A DNA stretch of 27,276 nucleotides, taken from assembly GCA_000316135.1 (NCBI GenBank), contig JH994038.1:72949-100224 (forward strand). Reading direction: 5' to 3'. Below the pieces are notes generated by a model that worked only from the letters and a program-made list of their open reading frames with translations, was not told the DNA's origin and searched no databases. This document shows positions 7,999 through 18,789 of the stretch, piece by piece; position 1 is the first letter of the stretch; every line of letters begins with the position of its first letter. Position numbers and translations under genes: made by a program. Origin of the DNA: Trachipleistophora hominis. Taxonomy: Eukaryota > Microsporidia > Pleistophoridae.

Positions 7999-10872
7999 CT
8001 AGTTGTTCAGGTCAATATCGTGCTGCCTTGGCACTATTTGTAGAACGTTCGAGGAGAAAGGACAAATTCTTATGTATTCCTCGGCGGAAATGAACACTAA
8101 ACTGCTGAGTGATTTCAGATCAATATATTTCGATAGCGGTTTCAAATAAACTTCGAATGCGTGGTTGTCCTTCGTGATTTTTGACGAAATGGTTATTTTT
8201 TTTTTAGTTTCAACAATTAACTTACACACTTGTACCTTTTTTGTGTCTAAAACCACCGACCGCGACCACGTCATCCTAACGTTAAAATGAACTTTGAGTA
8301 TTCGCAGAGAGGGCATCAGGCTACTTATGTTGTATATAAACGGTAGCGAAACAGTATCAACGACCAAAATTTTTAGCATGCCGAGTGTCAAATGATCGGA
8401 TAAATGGAAGTTTTTATAATCTGGTCGCCATTTCGGATCGTGGTTAAATGAATTTGAAATATCAAGCAACCTAAGATTTGGTGGTAAACTAGATAAAAAA
8501 CTGCTCGATACCTTTGGAACCATCACTTTTAGAATTTTCAGGTTACAAAACTCACTAAATCGTCTATAACAGCACTTTGTAATCACAATGGATTTAAACT
8601 CAAGCTTCTCGATAGAATATGTGATTTGGGAATTCAAAATAGCATTTACGATTTGGTTTACAGCGAAATTCACATCCCTATAAACGGAACGATGAATTCT
8701 TTTTGTTTTAGATGGAAACCGTTTCATTGAGATGGTTGAGCTTCTGTTATAACCTTTTACTTGTAGATAACTCCTCATTTCATCGTATATAACTTGCTCA
8801 GTCCCATCGAGGGATTCGTTCGTGTAGTTGCTTTCGAATTTCAAAATGCTTAGTTCTTTGAAAATAGGTAACAAGGATATAACAAAGTTGTAACATCGGC
8901 GAACATTACAAATTTCCAAGCTAGTAACATAGACATCACCAATAAAATTGATATTATCTAGTCCATCCGCTGCAAACCAAATTTTTATTCGATCAAAAAG
9001 CACAACTTTGGTGACATCAATCGTACAATTACATTCATAAATCTCAAGATCGGTACAATTATCATTTATGACCACTCGAGCCGAATTACAAGTGGTTATC
9101 TTGCACAAAGTAGCACACTTGTTTCTTTGTCCCAGTTCAATGCATGTATGTGTGCGGATATTGCACAAAAAAATATGATTTAATAGGATGTATGGGATTT
9201 GTTGAACTCGTATTTTCATATTGTCGTAGATGTAGAGTTCTGTACCTATATATGGTGTTAAATCCATCAGTCCCTCTGATTTTGTGATATCTATATGTTC
9301 ACTGTCCTCGTGAAGTATTAATTGAGAATTAGGAGATATCTGTACATATTCTAACGTTATTTGATCAATTCCTTGGTATAAACACACCATTCCTTCAATA
9401 TTCGCATGCCTGATTGTAAGAATTTTTGGTTGAAGATCGTCTCGAATATCGAACTCAAAAAACATTCTCTTATGTTTTTTTAGCACTATCATATTAAAAC
9501 ACTCCATACGCGGTAAATTAATTAATCCGCTTGTATTTTCAATAAAAATACGGTCGCATTCCTCGTTAAATAAAAATTTCATCGACTTTTTTATTGTTGA
9601 GTTTTTGATTTTAACCATTTTCACATGGTGAGGGAAGCTAAAGTCACTTTCGAACACAAAGTCGGCATACTGTAAATTTACTTTACATTTCGAGAAAAGA
9701 CCGATTGCTTCTAGTGATTGGTTTTCAAGCCTAACCTGCCTATTATCGATGTTTATAGGCATTGAATTGATAAAATCGGCGGTACATAAATCGTATTGCA
9801 CGGTGGATAAATTCTTCATAGCAAATAGAAGCGATGACGAAACCGGAAACGTGATTTCTTTGAATTCCAAAGTTAAATCTTTAACACGTTCACTGTTCAG
9901 GAATTCGCAGCGAGAAAGAAGAATGAGTTTCTGGGTGAATCTTTCATTATCTTCTGGAGTTTTCTTTGAGCTCATGGTGATATTAATCACGCGCACATTA
10001 AATGAAAATTTTTTTGGCCAAAAGCCCAATTTGTCCAACAAAATATATCCGTTATTCATCAAATAATTGTATGTTATTGTCAAATTTTTTATCAAAAACC
10101 CAAGAATTAGCTCGTTGAGATTAATGAAATAGCAAATATGTTCCGATAAATTATTTTTTTCGACAGTTTCGGCTATTTCACCGGTGCTATCCTTGATGCA
10201 AAACGCTATATACGAATTAGCTATTTCTCTGAAGCTATTCGCGGAACCACTTACATCGAACACAACCGTAGTAAGTAGCTTTATATCGTCAGAATACTTT
10301 TCTTTGCTCGTGTCATTGTCACATCGTTTTAACTCGTAGACTAAATCGGAGTTTTTTTGAAGAAATACGCATATTGCATATGCAATAATACTGACTTTGT
10401 CTTCCAAAGGAAAGAAATGAGTGATGATGAGACAAATTTCTTCCAATGTAAACTCAGGAACTTTTTTTTCTGAGGAATTAATTATTTTTTTAAACAAAGC
10501 TTTTGGAAGAGGAACATTAATAATCTCAAGTATTACCTCCTTATTATACCTTGTAGCATCAGTATAGTCATTGCGTTCATGCTCTCTGCTACGACAAAAT
10601 ATGTCAAAGACTGATATTCTATGGCCCACTGTTGCGCTGTCAGAAGTTTCTGAAGCAATGTCAAAGTTATTCGTGGAAACATGTTGACCAGCACAAGTTA
10701 ATGGCAGAAACATCTCGTCCACCGTCCTACACCTATTTAAAAAATTAGGAACACCCGTGTCTTCCAAAAAATCAACAATCATGTGTTCATTACGCTGTTC
10801 GCCGCTATCATTAACAAAAAACAACAAATATCTGGTTGTCAGTTCTACATACTTATGTAAATTGTAAAACAT
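7999..10872 (-). CDS. Large LRR-like family protein, paralogue A
   Basis: A 957-residue member of the three-gene family in this window. The frame stays open to an ATG at 10944, but the ATG at 10872 is preferred because its product (MFYNLHKYVELTTRYLLFF) aligns with the N-termini of B and C. Layout from 10872: a hydrophobic N-terminal helix; a conserved module near residues 115-180 (VPLPKALFKKI, FTLEEICLIITHF); a middle of irregular leucine/isoleucine-rich strands with three unit marks whose Cys (or Ser) codons lie at 9556, 9301 and 9055, 85 and 82 codons apart; and a C-terminal module with SLPPNLRLLDIS and YIDLKSLSSL. No catalytic motif and no convincing transmembrane helix. It is probably a protein-binding solenoid; role unknown. 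No C-run signal lies at either candidate start. Confidence 0.85.
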   Translation of the reverse strand: MFYNLHKYVELTTRYLLFFVNDSGEQRNEHMIVDFLEDTGVPNFLNRCRTVDEMFLPLTCAGQHVSTNNFDIASETSDSATVGHRISVFDIFCRSREHERNDYTDATRYNKEVILEIINVPLPKALFKKIINSSEKKVPEFTLEEICLIITHFFPLEDKVSIIAYAICVFLQKNSDLVYELKRCDNDTSKEKYSDDIKLLTTVVFDVSGSANSFREIANSYIAFCIKDSTGEIAETVEKNNLSEHICYFINLNELILGFLIKNLTITYNYLMNNGYILLDKLGFWPKKFSFNVRVINITMSSKKTPEDNERFTQKLILLSRCEFLNSERVKDLTLEFKEITFPVSSSLLFAMKNLSTVQYDLCTADFINSMPINIDNRQVRLENQSLEAIGLFSKCKVNLQYADFVFESDFSFPHHVKMVKIKNSTIKKSMKFLFNEECDRIFIENTSGLINLPRMECFNMIVLKKHKRMFFEFDIRDDLQPKILTIRHANIEGMVCLYQGIDQITLEYVQISPNSQLILHEDSEHIDITKSEGLMDLTPYIGTELYIYDNMKIRVQQIPYILLNHIFLCNIRTHTCIELGQRNKCATLCKITTCNSARVVINDNCTDLEIYECNCTIDVTKVVLFDRIKIWFAADGLDNINFIGDVYVTSLEICNVRRCYNFVISLLPIFKELSILKFESNYTNESLDGTEQVIYDEMRSYLQVKGYNRSSTISMKRFPSKTKRIHRSVYRDVNFAVNQIVNAILNSQITYSIEKLEFKSIVITKCCYRRFSEFCNLKILKVMVPKVSSSFLSSLPPNLRLLDISNSFNHDPKWRPDYKNFHLSDHLTLGMLKILVVDTVSLPFIYNISSLMPSLRILKVHFNVRMTWSRSVVLDTKKVQVCKLIVETKKKITISSKITKDNHAFEVYLKPLSKYIDLKSLSSLVFISAEEYIRICPFSSNVLQIVPRQHDIDLNN

Positions 10873-10944
10873 AGAACTTGATTTCAATGTTCTTTTATTT
10901 ATAATAAAAATATCGTACGTATTGGTCAAATTTTCATTTACCAT

Positions 10945-12732
10945 TTAATCACGCAGATAATTAATTACTGTAGTATTCTGGCTAATTAAATACAAGAATG
11001 TGTGATAAGGCATTAGTGAAAAACACTAGACGTTTTACTTCCTTATTATTTACGTGGTACCGTGTCTGTTGGCGTTAAATTTTGCAATCCGGTGAGAAGC
11101 GGGCAGTATTGCTGATTTGAACTTATGACTGAATTGCTAACGTGTATTTATTCTTTAAATATTTATATTTCTACTTCTTTCTACTAATTTTTTTATACCT
11201 GTTACCTATTAAAAAGTAGTAACGGAGCGTGAAATACGTGCCTAAAGTGTTTCAGCATTTTTATTGCTGTAGTGACTGCCAAATAGAAATTTTTTTGAGT
11301 ACAATTTCAATTGTAATGAATACTTGTAAATTATAACCATACATAATAGTATTTTAAACACATTATATACTTTATCGGGATGATTGCTCGATGAAGTAAA
11401 AATGTTTGGTATTTTCTACTGTTTTAGATGCTTAATACCACTAATATCCGAAAATACAATGTTCTATCAATCAGTTTGTTACCATTTTATTTCAGAGGTA
11501 AAATATTGTATCATTCTTTTTGTTTCTAGGTATTAATATAATAAAAGTATAGTGTTCTGACGAAATAAACCAGAACAATGATGAGAACATTTGTCTGAAT
11601 AGGTCATATGCTATAATATGGAACACAAAATTACTATATTTAATAAAAGATGCCGGAGTATTGTAAAAAATAAGGATAAAACACGTGGCTTTGTACAAAA
11701 AATGATGATAAAACAAACCGAGAAATAAGATATAACAATAAACACGTATTTGTGCAGAAAGATATAATAGGCATACAAGTGAGAAAAATTAAGTAACAAA
11801 ACTCTGTTAGTAAAAGAGCCTATCGTTTAAAATATTGAATTTTTTAAAGAAAGCTTATTTAATTGAACTTACGTATATATCAAAACGTTCAGACCAACTT
11901 CACTGACGCATTAAACATCTATCCTAGATTAAATATTTTTAATCTATAATTATTGTTAATTATATACCATTTTGACATATTATGGTGCTAGTTCGATGAA
12001 AAAGAATTATTTATAACTCTATGGCTTACAATTAGAGTATTATTCAAATAGGTTAAACATGGATTATATTAGAAGCAAGATATTTGTACTTAAATTACGT
12101 TTTGTGTATTTCTGGAATAAATAATGATTCTTATATTATGAACCAAAGGCAAAACAGACCATGGTAGATGCTAACGCACCTGGAAGAGCATGTTAAATGG
12201 ATGTTGAGATGAATGTTGAAAGTTAATTCATATGTTTTTTCAAAAAAAAATGATTTTTTATAATTTTTTATTAGAATAAATTCGTTCAGTCCAACTGTAT
12301 TTATCTTGATCTCTTTCGTTTTTATAAAAATCAAAGCACATTAACCCGTTCATCGTTACAGCGTCATCCGACAAACTCGTTATATGTCAATAGCATTGAG
12401 ATATCATCCGATATAGATTGTATACGATTAAGATTACTTAGATATATCATGTAAACCAAGATAAGATTTGATTTATAACCTCATCAGGATTACGACTAGC
12501 ACTCGAAGTTTATCACCAATCTCGTAGTCTGATATAAAAAACGTGAGTCGATCTTATAGTAGATGAGAACATATGTTTGTGCACTTGAAATATAGTATAA
12601 AAAGTATTGTTTGATATAAATAAGTACTAAGAATATCAAATACCCTCAATAAAACTCTTATTTTACCTGTTTCAGAAACAAACCGCAACATTTTTACATA
12701 ATTTTATTTATTTTTTTTAAATATTTTTTTCG
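10945..12732. other. Non-coding AT-rich spacer
   Basis: About 1.8 kb upstream of paralogue A and of the SRP RNA. ORFs here are short and of AT-driven composition (F, I, Y, N, K rich) and none has a start or poly(A) signal. No repeat was recognised. Confidence 0.6.
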
Positions 12733-12918
12733 AACCCTCTGATTGACCTAAGGATGACGTCCGGGTTGTCGTGAGGGCGCGCGTCAGGTCTGCTGTGGCC
12801 TATCTGCTCTGCCTTAAGGCGGGTCAGATGGCCTTTAAAGAGGGCAATGCGTGAGGACGGTAACGTAGCAGCGAAAACCGAAGCAGCAGTTAGTCTGGCG
12901 CCGCAGACCTTGCTTTTT
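12733..12918 (+). ncRNA. Signal recognition particle RNA (SRP RNA)
   Basis: RNA scaffold of the particle that brings ribosomes making secreted proteins to the ER. It is a roughly 180-nt GC-rich island in AT-rich spacer. Domain IV (helix 8), the SRP54 site, is clear: stem ACG 12857-12859 with CGT 12864-12866 and GTAA tetraloop; symmetric loop GAGG 12853-12856 opposite AGCA 12867-12870; stem CGT 12850-12852 with GCG 12871-12873; then the A-rich asymmetric-loop strand AAAAC 12874-12878, as in animal SRP RNA. Immediately upstream is a long hairpin (12797-12833: GGCC/GGCC, ATCTG/CAGAT, GCC-TTAA-GGC) in the position of helix 6. AGGTCTGC 12786-12793 pairs perfectly with GCAGACCT 12903-12910 as helix 5. 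T5 at 12914-12918 is a polymerase III terminator. The 5' end (Alu domain) is uncertain: CCCTC 12735-12739 can pair with GAGGG 12773-12777, but I could not fit the usual UGUAA turn. Confidence 0.85.
12914..12918 (+). terminator. RNA polymerase III terminator of SRP RNA
   Basis: TTTTT directly after the last helix-5 strand, followed downstream by further T5 and T7 runs (12925-12944) that could act as back-up terminators. Confidence 0.65.
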
Positions 12919-14577
12919 CGTGTTGTTTTTAAAAGTTTTTTTGATAGCTGCATCAGTATATTATTTTTTATCATAAATTAGGTGCTTAATGAATCAAAAA
13001 ATGAACTTTTCTGGGATATATTTTATTTGGAATGAAACTGTCTATATTGTGATTCTTAGTGTATCATACCATTGTGTTAAACATGATGATTATTTTCTCC
13101 TTGCGTTGGGTATAAGTAATGGCGCAGTTTATGATGGATATAAATTTTATAAGTTTGATTGCAGCATCTACGTCCAGGTAAAATATTTTCTTTGACTCTA
13201 AACTACATTTTTGTTTTGAGTTGAATGATTTTTAAATCATTGTTTTAAAATCATGGAAGCTCTTTTAATGGTATAGGGTAATATCATGTTATAAATCAAA
13301 TTTGCTTCACGATATGGTTAGTTAGTAATGAGTATAGTTGAAATTAGTTTACTCTCGTGTCAGTATTAGATAAAATATCTTCTTTAAGTAACAATTATAT
13401 TCTTTGAAGTTCGGTTAAATAAGCACGTTTTATTTTAAACAGCAGCAAAGTATGATAAATTGAGGATTAGCAGCTTTAGATAAAGATTATTCTATTATTT
13501 TCTAAAATATTCATAAATTAGTGAGTTGCGCTGTTTCATCCATTTGGTAGAATTGTTAAGTTAGTAAGAGTTCAATAAATTCTATTCTTCATTGTTTTTG
13601 ACTGCGTTCTATGTTGATCTTTTTGTATTAATCGTGCTTTATTAATAGAGAGTAGAGAAATAATCCGTAGTCTGCGGTAGTGTTTTTATCAAAAATCACA
13701 GGTAAAAGATTGCGGAATGGATTTTGAAGCATGAAAGCTTTGTAACAATGCGCCACTTCATGTTTCCAAGGAAAACATGCAATCATTTTTTACTTTCCCT
13801 CTAACTTAACAATCAGCTTTCGAATTGTTTTTTTGTTAGAATGATTGGTTACTATATTTCGTATAAAGAGCGGATGGTCAAATTAGAATACCTTTGATAG
13901 AAACAATCTTTTCATGTTTTTAATTTCATTCAGATCACTTGCCATTTCAGCACTGTTTATATTTCTCAGCAAAATTGGAAAATTGATTTTCTGTATACAT
14001 ACGTCAGCGATTTATCTGAACATTAGTCATAAATAACTGCTGAGTGAGATTCAAAACATATGAATTCTATAACGATGCCTAACTTTTATTTTCTAAAAAA
14101 TTATAATAAATTTTTTTGGTTTTTTCCTTGGATTGACCAATCAACCCGCAAGTTTATCTTTTTACCACTGTAATTATTGTTATATTTACTGGTAATGCAT
14201 TAAATATAGTGCCATGGTTTATCGTCAACTTGTTACTGTTTATTGTCTATGTTTTGTTATTTTTTACTGCTATCATGTACGTTTACTTTCCTATTATTCG
14301 CATCCACTTCGACCTCGTTTTGATTTTTTAAGAGAGCATATGTGCTGAACAAGTTATTTTACGCTGTTTCTTTTCGTATTAAAAGTAGTTTATTTTTGGT
14401 GGGAACTAAACTTGAAACATGTCCGAGCTATTATAATTAGAGAAACGTTTCATTTATTTTCAAATTATTGATATTTTCGATTTGATCAACTAATTATTGA
14501 TTTGATATTGTAGTGGCCCACATCTAAAAGGAATAATAAAAGGCTAATATTAGTCAATTAATTCACTAATTAACTAT
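12919..14577. other. Non-coding AT-rich spacer
   Basis: About 1.65 kb. A 68-codon ORF at 12989-13195 (+) has no start or poly(A) signal and is not called. No structured RNA or repeat was recognised. Confidence 0.55.
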
Positions 14578-14766
14578 TTAAGAGGATAATAATAATCCCA
14601 AGAGAACCACTAACAAAGATGATGCCATTACAGAGCCAACGACCACAAGGTAATAACAATAACACTTATCGTACTCAATCATACCGGAAGTCCGAGTTAC
14701 TATCAAGATGAATAGTGACGTAAGAGCTAACGAACCAGTTGCTAGAGAGAGCTCTAATAAAAGCAT
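14578..14766 (-). CDS. Possible small two-helix membrane protein (62 aa)
   Basis: No family recognised. The predicted product has two clean hydrophobic segments, about residues 2-24 (LELSLATGSLALTSLFILIV) and 35-60 (YLVVVGSVMASSLLVVLLG), joined by a short polar loop containing RTSGMIEYDKC. Its G/S/A/L/V-rich composition differs from the F/I/N/K/Y composition of chance ORFs in this AT-rich DNA, which is the main reason for calling it. It is divergent from paralogue B, whose ATG is 167 nt away. A CCC lies 18 nt upstream of the ATG (14785-14787). No AATAAA follows the stop. It could still be a chance ORF. Confidence 0.4.
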   Translation of the reverse strand: MLLLELSLATGSLALTSLFILIVTRTSGMIEYDKCYCYYLVVVGSVMASSLLVVLLGLLLSS

Positions 14767-14933
14767 TATTGATAAATACCTAAAGGGTATTGGTCAGTCA
14801 AGGGGAGGCCACTGCAGTACGATGTTGGTATGACCAATATTCTTTGATCTTTTTTTCGACATGTTAAAATTTATGCAATACTTTTTTAAAAGGCTAATTG
14901 AATACGATAAAAGAAAAAATTCAACAATAGCCT

Positions 14934-17756
14934 ATGTGGTCAAATTTGTACAACTATATTGATGTGTGCGTCAAATATATTTTTCTATTCGAGAACGAAA
15001 ATAATTCTGTAAGTGAGGATTTTCTGATTGCGGGGCATCCAGCAGATTTACAAATGCCTGGTTTATGGGAAACACAGAAATATATAGAAGAAATACAATC
15101 ATTACCATACATTGCTGAAAATTACCTTTATGTAAGTCGGAAACTGCTCGGCATTCTGGTTGCCTTTGATCGAACGCATTACTATGGTCATATTGCAGGT
15201 ATCAAGAAACTTATTTATCAGACACATCGTGACGTGATTGAAAAGAACACAAATATTCAATTTAAAGTTATTAAAGTTCCTATGTCCTTTGCATTATATC
15301 ATAAAATCGTGAACTTATCATCAGCCCATAAATACTTCAATAACGATGAAATCTGTACAATATTGCAACATTATACACAATTTGATAAGCCTATAATGAT
15401 ACAGCTTGTAAAAGTTATATGTGAATATCTCTTAAACAACAAAGAAATACTATATGAAATACAGAAATATGGGGAACATCCTAGTAGCTATCAATGTACG
15501 TCTCAAATCATGGGTCATTTAATTTCTATATTTGGTACAAAAGAGACCTTAACCCAGTTTAAGAGACTTGTAAGTTCCCATATCACATTATTTCTGACCG
15601 ATGAAAAATACTCTACAGTGAAATTATGTGGACAATCCTTATCAGATGAAAATTATCGCTTTGAGATAGATCAAGATGGTTTTGCACTAGTTTTTCTTTT
15701 TGATGAAGTGAGAATAGAATGTGAATGGCTGATGAATAATGAGGACGTATTAGATACATTATTTGGTAATAATATGATCTCTTCCCCATATATGGTAATC
15801 CTATACGGTGATGGAAAAATATTTAATGATCTTAAAGTAATCGATATTTTTAAAGGAATTTCGAGCATAATATCAACTAGTAAGTTTCTTAAAGGGGAAA
15901 ATGTCAGTCAATTAATTCTGAAATTTGAAATTTCCTATGATGATGTTGATATATCATGCATTACAGATATAGATGCTTTAACGATTGCCCAATACATATA
16001 TTTTCTACCCGATTTTACAAAATCATTACCAGAATACGTTAAAATGGAAGCTGATATTGATATGCACCTCTTTATCACGAAACTTGATCATATTCCCAAA
16101 AATTTGACGAGAATTTTATGTGAAAGAATAGAATGCGATAATGACATAATAATACCAGATCATATTGAGAAACTTGATATTAAAAAATGTGTTCTTGCCC
16201 AGAATAAAACACTTACAGTGGGCAAGAATTGCAAAAGTATTGGAATAGCGGATATGCAGGGAAAATTTGTAATTCCAGAATTTATAGAATGTGAAATCGG
16301 ATTATATGGTATGTCTGGAACACTGTGTTTTAACTTTGGCATGAATGGAAGAAACGATGAAAGATCGTTGGTATTGTGTAGAGTGACAGTTTATATGACA
16401 GTTAATATCAAAGAGAACATGGAGAGAATATACTTTGATGATGTGATCGTAACATCTGAATCGATCGTTGTATTTAACGATAAATGCAAGAATTTGCATA
16501 TAACAAACTCAAAAGGTAGGTTTGATTTAAGACCGTATATTGGAATAGTGCAAATTTTTAACCACAAAATGAAAATAGAAGTAGTAACTAGAAAACAATC
16601 TACTTTTAATCTCGCCAGAATTACATTTAATAATTGGTGTTTTACACAGACGGCAAAGCTGTCAAATATTTACGACTACGTCCGATTAATACATGTATCT
16701 ATGGCAGAAAATACAGAGATAATTTTAAACAAAGCATGTAAAGTACTATTAGTTCATAATTGTGAAGTTACTATCAATTTTCAGGAGGTCGAATATCTCG
16801 AAAGTTTAGATATATGGCTTTCTATGGATAAAAAAAATAACATCAGACTAGTTGGTTTGAAACAAGTCAATCATCTTTGCTTTTTTGGTATGTGTTGTGA
16901 CACGAATTTAATAATTGCTATACTGGCGAGTATCGAGAATATGCAACATGTGAAATTTGACCATAGCTGTATCGTGATGAATACGCAGTTTTTTAATCGA
17001 TGTTATGATGGTTTAATGACGTTCTTAACATCTAATGGAAGGTTTGAAAACAATCCAGACTTATTATCAAAATTTCCCGCAATACAGGATGAGGTGCCAA
17101 AAGTGTTTGTCCTTGAAATGCTTGGTATTATGGTTAATTATATTCTGAGAAATGTTTTAGATCAGGAAATAATGGATACTGTTTCTATGTTAGAATTTGA
17201 GCATATTGCCATCGATTCAGATAATTGTAGGTTGCTCAGAAAATTGAAGAGATTGAAAATTCTTCGAATACGCACGAAAACTATCACTAATGAATTCCTT
17301 TATAACCTACCGCCAAATATCGAATTGTTGGATATAACCGGTTTATTCTTTGATGAAATAAACCGGACAGAAAAGTACGTGATAAAACCATCGGTCATCA
17401 TCCAGCCATATAAAAGGCTTAAAATGTTGATAATAGATGTCGATTTTTTATACAATATACGCTCCCTTTCAGTTTTGATGCCTTTTCTTGAAGTAATTGA
17501 AATACAATATTCTCCATTAATCAAAACTAATTCTCTAATGCAATGGAAAAAAATAAAGGTGAACGAATTATTTATTCACAGTGATAATTTTGGGCGAGAT
17601 TATCGACGTGAGTTTAAATTAAAAGATGATGAAATGCTTTGGTTTGTGGAACAACTTAAATTTTATATCGAATTTGAATCACTCCAATGTGTTGCATCTG
17701 TTTTATTAGACGAATGTACATTTTTGGATCCTATAACTCTTGAAGTTGTTAAATAA
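14934..17756 (+). CDS. Large LRR-like family protein, paralogue B
   Basis: A 940-residue protein, the cleanest member of the family. Start at ATG 14934 gives MWSNLYNYIDVCVKYIFLF, alignable with A. The conserved module (VPMSFALYHKIVNLSS ... FNNDEICTILQHYTQFDK) lies near residues 115-155. The middle carries three unit marks with Cys codons at 16230, 16485 and 16737, that is 85 and 84 codons apart: GKNCKSIGIADMQGKFVIPEF-type and NDKCKNLHITNSKGRFDLRPY-type segments. The C-terminal module contains YNLPPNIELLDITG and FYIEFESLQC. The stop TAA (17754-17756) is inside an AATAAA (17752-17757), so the transcript end is probably very close. The hydrophobic first 20 residues are weakly signal-peptide-like, but the conserved W/Y/D pattern fits a packed helix equally well. 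No enzymatic motif. Confidence 0.88.
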   Translation: MWSNLYNYIDVCVKYIFLFENENNSVSEDFLIAGHPADLQMPGLWETQKYIEEIQSLPYIAENYLYVSRKLLGILVAFDRTHYYGHIAGIKKLIYQTHRDVIEKNTNIQFKVIKVPMSFALYHKIVNLSSAHKYFNNDEICTILQHYTQFDKPIMIQLVKVICEYLLNNKEILYEIQKYGEHPSSYQCTSQIMGHLISIFGTKETLTQFKRLVSSHITLFLTDEKYSTVKLCGQSLSDENYRFEIDQDGFALVFLFDEVRIECEWLMNNEDVLDTLFGNNMISSPYMVILYGDGKIFNDLKVIDIFKGISSIISTSKFLKGENVSQLILKFEISYDDVDISCITDIDALTIAQYIYFLPDFTKSLPEYVKMEADIDMHLFITKLDHIPKNLTRILCERIECDNDIIIPDHIEKLDIKKCVLAQNKTLTVGKNCKSIGIADMQGKFVIPEFIECEIGLYGMSGTLCFNFGMNGRNDERSLVLCRVTVYMTVNIKENMERIYFDDVIVTSESIVVFNDKCKNLHITNSKGRFDLRPYIGIVQIFNHKMKIEVVTRKQSTFNLARITFNNWCFTQTAKLSNIYDYVRLIHVSMAENTEIILNKACKVLLVHNCEVTINFQEVEYLESLDIWLSMDKKNNIRLVGLKQVNHLCFFGMCCDTNLIIAILASIENMQHVKFDHSCIVMNTQFFNRCYDGLMTFLTSNGRFENNPDLLSKFPAIQDEVPKVFVLEMLGIMVNYILRNVLDQEIMDTVSMLEFEHIAIDSDNCRLLRKLKRLKILRIRTKTITNEFLYNLPPNIELLDITGLFFDEINRTEKYVIKPSVIIQPYKRLKMLIIDVDFLYNIRSLSVLMPFLEVIEIQYSPLIKTNSLMQWKKIKVNELFIHSDNFGRDYRREFKLKDDEMLWFVEQLKFYIEFESLQCVASVLLDECTFLDPITLEVVK

Positions 17757-18789
17757 AAGGTTTCTAGTTGATTTTGCTATCTATTAAAATAGTGGCTGTG
17801 TAATACGCATAGTTATATTAGTTACAAATAATTTAATCTCAAGTTACAGCTCGCTATACAACAAGGACATTAAACCACATTTTACTCCTCAAAAAATATT
17901 ATTTGGTCAGGAAAGCTTGACATCTATGTTTGATCAATGAACCAGCTGCTGAGTTGTCGCTTGCAAAACAGAATATGGTTTTAGTTTTAGCTTAGTGTAC
18001 ATCATTCTCTGATTATCTATCTCCTTACCTCATAATCATTTTCTTGTAGGTTGTATTTCCAATATGAGTTAACATAACCGGATTTTGGCTAAAATTTTTA
18101 TTTTTTATATGTATGATAAAAATGACTGAGAATGATCTAGAGGAAATGGCACTAACTCGTCAATTTCTATTGAAAGCTAAACCAATAGAAAGATGACTCG
18201 CAAGATGATTGACCAATTTGTGTGAATCAATTTTTTAACCTTCTATGAAATAAACTATTTTTGTTTCTCATTTTTGCTAACACAAAAACTTGGTGATATA
18301 ACTGCTGTTTTCTATTAAAACTTTTGATTTATCATCTCTAAATCTCACTTAAAAATTTTCTGGTCTGCAGAAACCAATAATAATCACTGACAAGTTCTGT
18401 GTTGTAACCAGCCCATTGAACAAGTGGCTATCCACCAAATCATAATTAGTAGAAAAGCCAAAAGAAGAACGAATTACACGCTTCCAATACAACGTTCCAT
18501 ACCGTCATGCAACAATAAAAATTTGTTTTTTACTTGTCCCGCGCCCGCTTCACTACACGAATGGGGATACAACGATACCTTCTTATAAAATTTCTATCTT
18601 CCGAAACACACTCACCTTTCTTTTTTCGAAAATATTTATCGATAACACTAACGCAGCTATAAATTAATTTGTCGAATAAATACTTGGAAATTCGAACAAC
18701 GCTAAGCTGGATGGTTTAGAATAAAACCGCAACCAAAGAATGAATAGATATTATAGAATGTGTGTTAATTTAAATTTTAGTTTGTAAAC

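Noticed and set aside
9749..10066. 105-codon + strand ORF
   Set aside because: Fully inside paralogue A on the opposite strand and without its own signals; a shadow ORF.
11492..11799. Two overlapping minus-strand ORFs rich in F/I/L that resemble membrane proteins
   Set aside because: They overlap in different frames with the skewed composition expected of poly-T-rich DNA, and lack start and poly(A) signals.
12161..12205. Another copy of the two-hairpin element around CCATGGT
   Set aside because: The second block after 13 nt is CCTGGAA, not TTCATGG, and no stems form.
12733..12918. RNase P or MRP RNA as an alternative identity of the GC island
   Set aside because: GACGTCCGGG recalls the conserved region I of RNase P, but the conserved region V partner near the 3' end is absent, and the SRP domain IV fit is far better.
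12717..12974. 85-codon minus-strand ORF with odd, GC-rich residues (RLTAASVFAATLPSS...)
   Set aside because: It lies over the SRP RNA island on the opposite strand; its unusual composition is explained by the RNA's GC-rich stems. The AATAAATAAA after its stop is likely chance in A/T-rich flank.
12989..13195. 68-codon + strand ORF
   Set aside because: Composition is that of AT-rich chance ORFs; there is no start or poly(A) signal and no recognisable motif.
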